DNA from: Sorangium aterium
GTDB taxonomy: Bacteria; Myxococcota_A; Polyangia; Polyangiales; Polyangiaceae
DNA length: 64,000 nt
Assembly (NCBI RefSeq): GCF_028368935.1
Contig: NZ_JAQNDK010000007.1
Coordinates: 248,001-312,000, forward strand
Direction: 5' to 3'
Shown here: positions 62,898 to 64,000 of the stretch, piece after piece
Position numbering within the stretch: position 1 is the stretch's first letter
How the letters are laid out: each line of letters begins with the position of its first letter
Made by a program: the position numbers and the translations under genes
The notes under the pieces: generated by a model
Told to the model about the DNA's origin: nothing
Database searches by the model: none
The model's input: only the letters and a program-made list of their open reading frames with translations

Positions 62898-63506
62898 ATG
62901 AGCCAGCGAGAGCACCGCGGCGCTGCGAATGACTCGGTCCGTTCCCCTCACGGCGCGCGCGACGTGAGTTCGCCTCTGCGTGTCCGATCGCCGCGGAGTT
63001 GGCGCTGGCGCCGCGCGGTGGCGCTGGCCGCCGCCGTCGCGGGCGTGGCGCTCAGCGCTAGGGCCGAGCCCGCGCCGCCCAGCCAGGCCGCCTCCGAGCT
63101 CGTCGACTCGACCCCGGCGCCTGGCGAGAGGGCGCTTGCAGCGCGTCTGCTCGCGCCTTGTTGCTGGGATCAGACGCTCGATGTCCACGAATCGGAGGTG
63201 GCACGCGATCTTCGTCGCGAGATCCACGCGCGCCTCCGTCGGGGCGAGGCGGCCGACGCCATCGAGCAGGACCTCGTTGTGCGTTACGGCGAACGCCTCC
63301 GCGCGGCGCCCTCGTCGGGCACGCTCGGCCAGGTCGCGCTGGGATTGATGCTGGGCATCGCGGTGACCTTCCTCGGGCTCTTTGCCCTGCTGCGATCGTG
63401 GCGGAGCAACGCAGCGCAGGCCGCTCCGTCCGGAGGCACCCTTGCGGCTGCGCGCGACGAGTACGACGAGCGCCTCGACGACGAGCTCCGGGAGCGCGAC
63501 GCGTGA
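62898..63506 (+). CDS. CcmH-like cytochrome c biogenesis protein with CC motif
   Basis: A 202-residue protein: N-terminal anchor (VALAAAVAGVALSA), then the CcmH-type region LLAPCCWDQTLDVHESEVAR followed by DLRREIHARLRRGEAADAIE and VVRYGERL, and a second transmembrane helix near 150-168. In CcmH the thiols form LRCxxC; here the two cysteines are adjacent (PCCWDQ), an altered form. It would help reduce apocytochrome c for haem attachment, which suits the many c-type cytochromes nearby. Divergent from the Sco1 gene. Confidence 0.75.
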   Translation: MSQREHRGAANDSVRSPHGARDVSSPLRVRSPRSWRWRRAVALAAAVAGVALSARAEPAPPSQAASELVDSTPAPGERALAARLLAPCCWDQTLDVHESEVARDLRREIHARLRRGEAADAIEQDLVVRYGERLRAAPSSGTLGQVALGLMLGIAVTFLGLFALLRSWRSNAAQAAPSGGTLAAARDEYDERLDDELRERDA

Positions 63507-63738
63507 GTGCACCTGCCATCCCGGTTGATTGGAGAGGAGGCTCAGCAGGGACATCTCGTTATGACCGCGGCGCAGTGGCCGCGTCGGAAAACTCTTCTCC
63601 CCGATTCGGCCGGTTCCCCTTGAAGGACGGCCACGAGCTGCGACAAATTGCTGCACCCAGGAGCGACGAATTTCGAGTAGGCTCCGCTCCGGTGCGGTGG
63701 TGACGCCGTTGTGGCTTCGTAGCTTGAAAGGTTGCCCG

Positions 63739-64000
63739 ATGGTTTGTTCAATGGCTCGTGTCACGCTCCTCGTCGTGGCCTGTCTCGCGGCTCTGAGCGG
63801 GTGCGGCGGGAGCGATGAGGACGTCGTCTCGAAGACGTTCGCGCTGCGCTTCGCCGCCAAGGTCGGCGACAGGCCGTTCTCCTGCACCGACACCTTCGAT
63901 GGAGTCGGCACGACCGGATCGTCGGTGAATGCGCTCGATTTTCGCATGTACGTCTACGACGTGCGGCTCGTTCACGGGGACGGGTCCGAGGAGCCCCTCT
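63739..64000 (+). CDS. MbnP-like copper-binding lipoprotein, N-terminal part
   Basis: The frame starts at the ATG at 63739 and runs off the window. A lipobox (AALSGC) is followed by FALRFAAKVGDRPFSC, then DTFDGVGTT and LDFRMYVYDVRLVHGDG, which match the MbnP-type proteins that pair with an MbnH dihaem cytochrome in copper handling. The C-terminal part is outside the window. Confidence 0.7.
   Translation, partial: MVCSMARVTLLVVACLAALSGCGGSDEDVVSKTFALRFAAKVGDRPFSCTDTFDGVGTTGSSVNALDFRMYVYDVRLVHGDGSEEPL

Noticed and set aside
62739-63947. 402-residue minus-strand open frame
   Set aside because: Runs opposite to the CcmH-like and MbnP-like genes; composition unlike a real protein.
1-64000. tRNA, rRNA, CRISPR array, intact transposase or phage integrase
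   Set aside because: None recognised by eye; a tRNA/structure scan could still reveal small RNAs.

Overview
The window is very GC-rich and almost fully coding, with long antisense shadow frames. It carries many lipoproteins with Gly/Ser-rich linkers after the lipobox, a MYXO-CTERM sorting tail, plant-polymer enzymes (two PL9-type pectate-lyase-like proteins, a CE3-like esterase), a sigma-54 activator and RegB/RegA-type signalling. This points to a myxobacterium, most likely of the Sorangiineae/Polyangiaceae. That assignment is an inference from gene content. No tRNA, rRNA, CRISPR array or intact insertion sequence was seen.

Layout. 1-16.9 kb: a FecR/VIT/VWA/TPR surface protein (cut by the window edge), a small lipoprotein and an S37-type peptidase in the same frame, an SBBP beta-propeller lipoprotein, a membrane protein, an SNase-like nuclease, a two-haem cytochrome c, a TetR/FAD-monooxygenase divergent pair with a tandem operator, and a class III cyclase. 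17-24 kb: a CE3-like esterase, an AraC regulator, a GT4 glycosyltransferase/polysaccharide deacetylase pair, a STAS-like protein, and a gene-poor stretch ending in a frameshifted TPR relic.

24-30.5 kb is the most distinctive region: a complete His-Xaa-Ser system in the order hxsA-hxsD-hxsB-hxsC. It encodes a short secreted HxS-repeat protein, the small HxsD protein and two radical SAM enzymes. All three junctions are 4 nt when hxsB is started at its GTG. A membrane protein with six DnaJ-type CxxCxGxG motifs is divergent from it. 30.5-49.3 kb holds metabolic and surface genes: a cyclase-family hydrolase, a PAS-PAS-STAS protein, the PL9 pair, zwf-HAD, a TPR membrane protein, a metallophosphoesterase, a Kazal-like lipoprotein, a cytochrome/copper-monooxygenase fusion, an imelysin and a zinc alcohol dehydrogenase.

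49.4-53.2 kb is an RNA/ribosome repair module. An RtcR-type sigma-54 activator diverges from rtcB-prfH, with a -24/-12 promoter and three spaced TGGTG-N7-CACCA-like sites between them. A ParE-like toxin-antitoxin pair and a second two-haem cytochrome follow. 55.8-64 kb is respiratory and copper-related: RegB/RegA-like redox two-component proteins, two membrane proteins each ending in a c-type haem domain, a Sco1/CusF-like/hypothetical operon, a CcmH-like protein and the start of an MbnP-like protein.

Three palindromic repeats built from CGCCAAGA/CGCAAAGG-type octamers (about 4.5, 10.0 and 35.5 kb) form a dispersed hairpin family; two of them also share an internal core.
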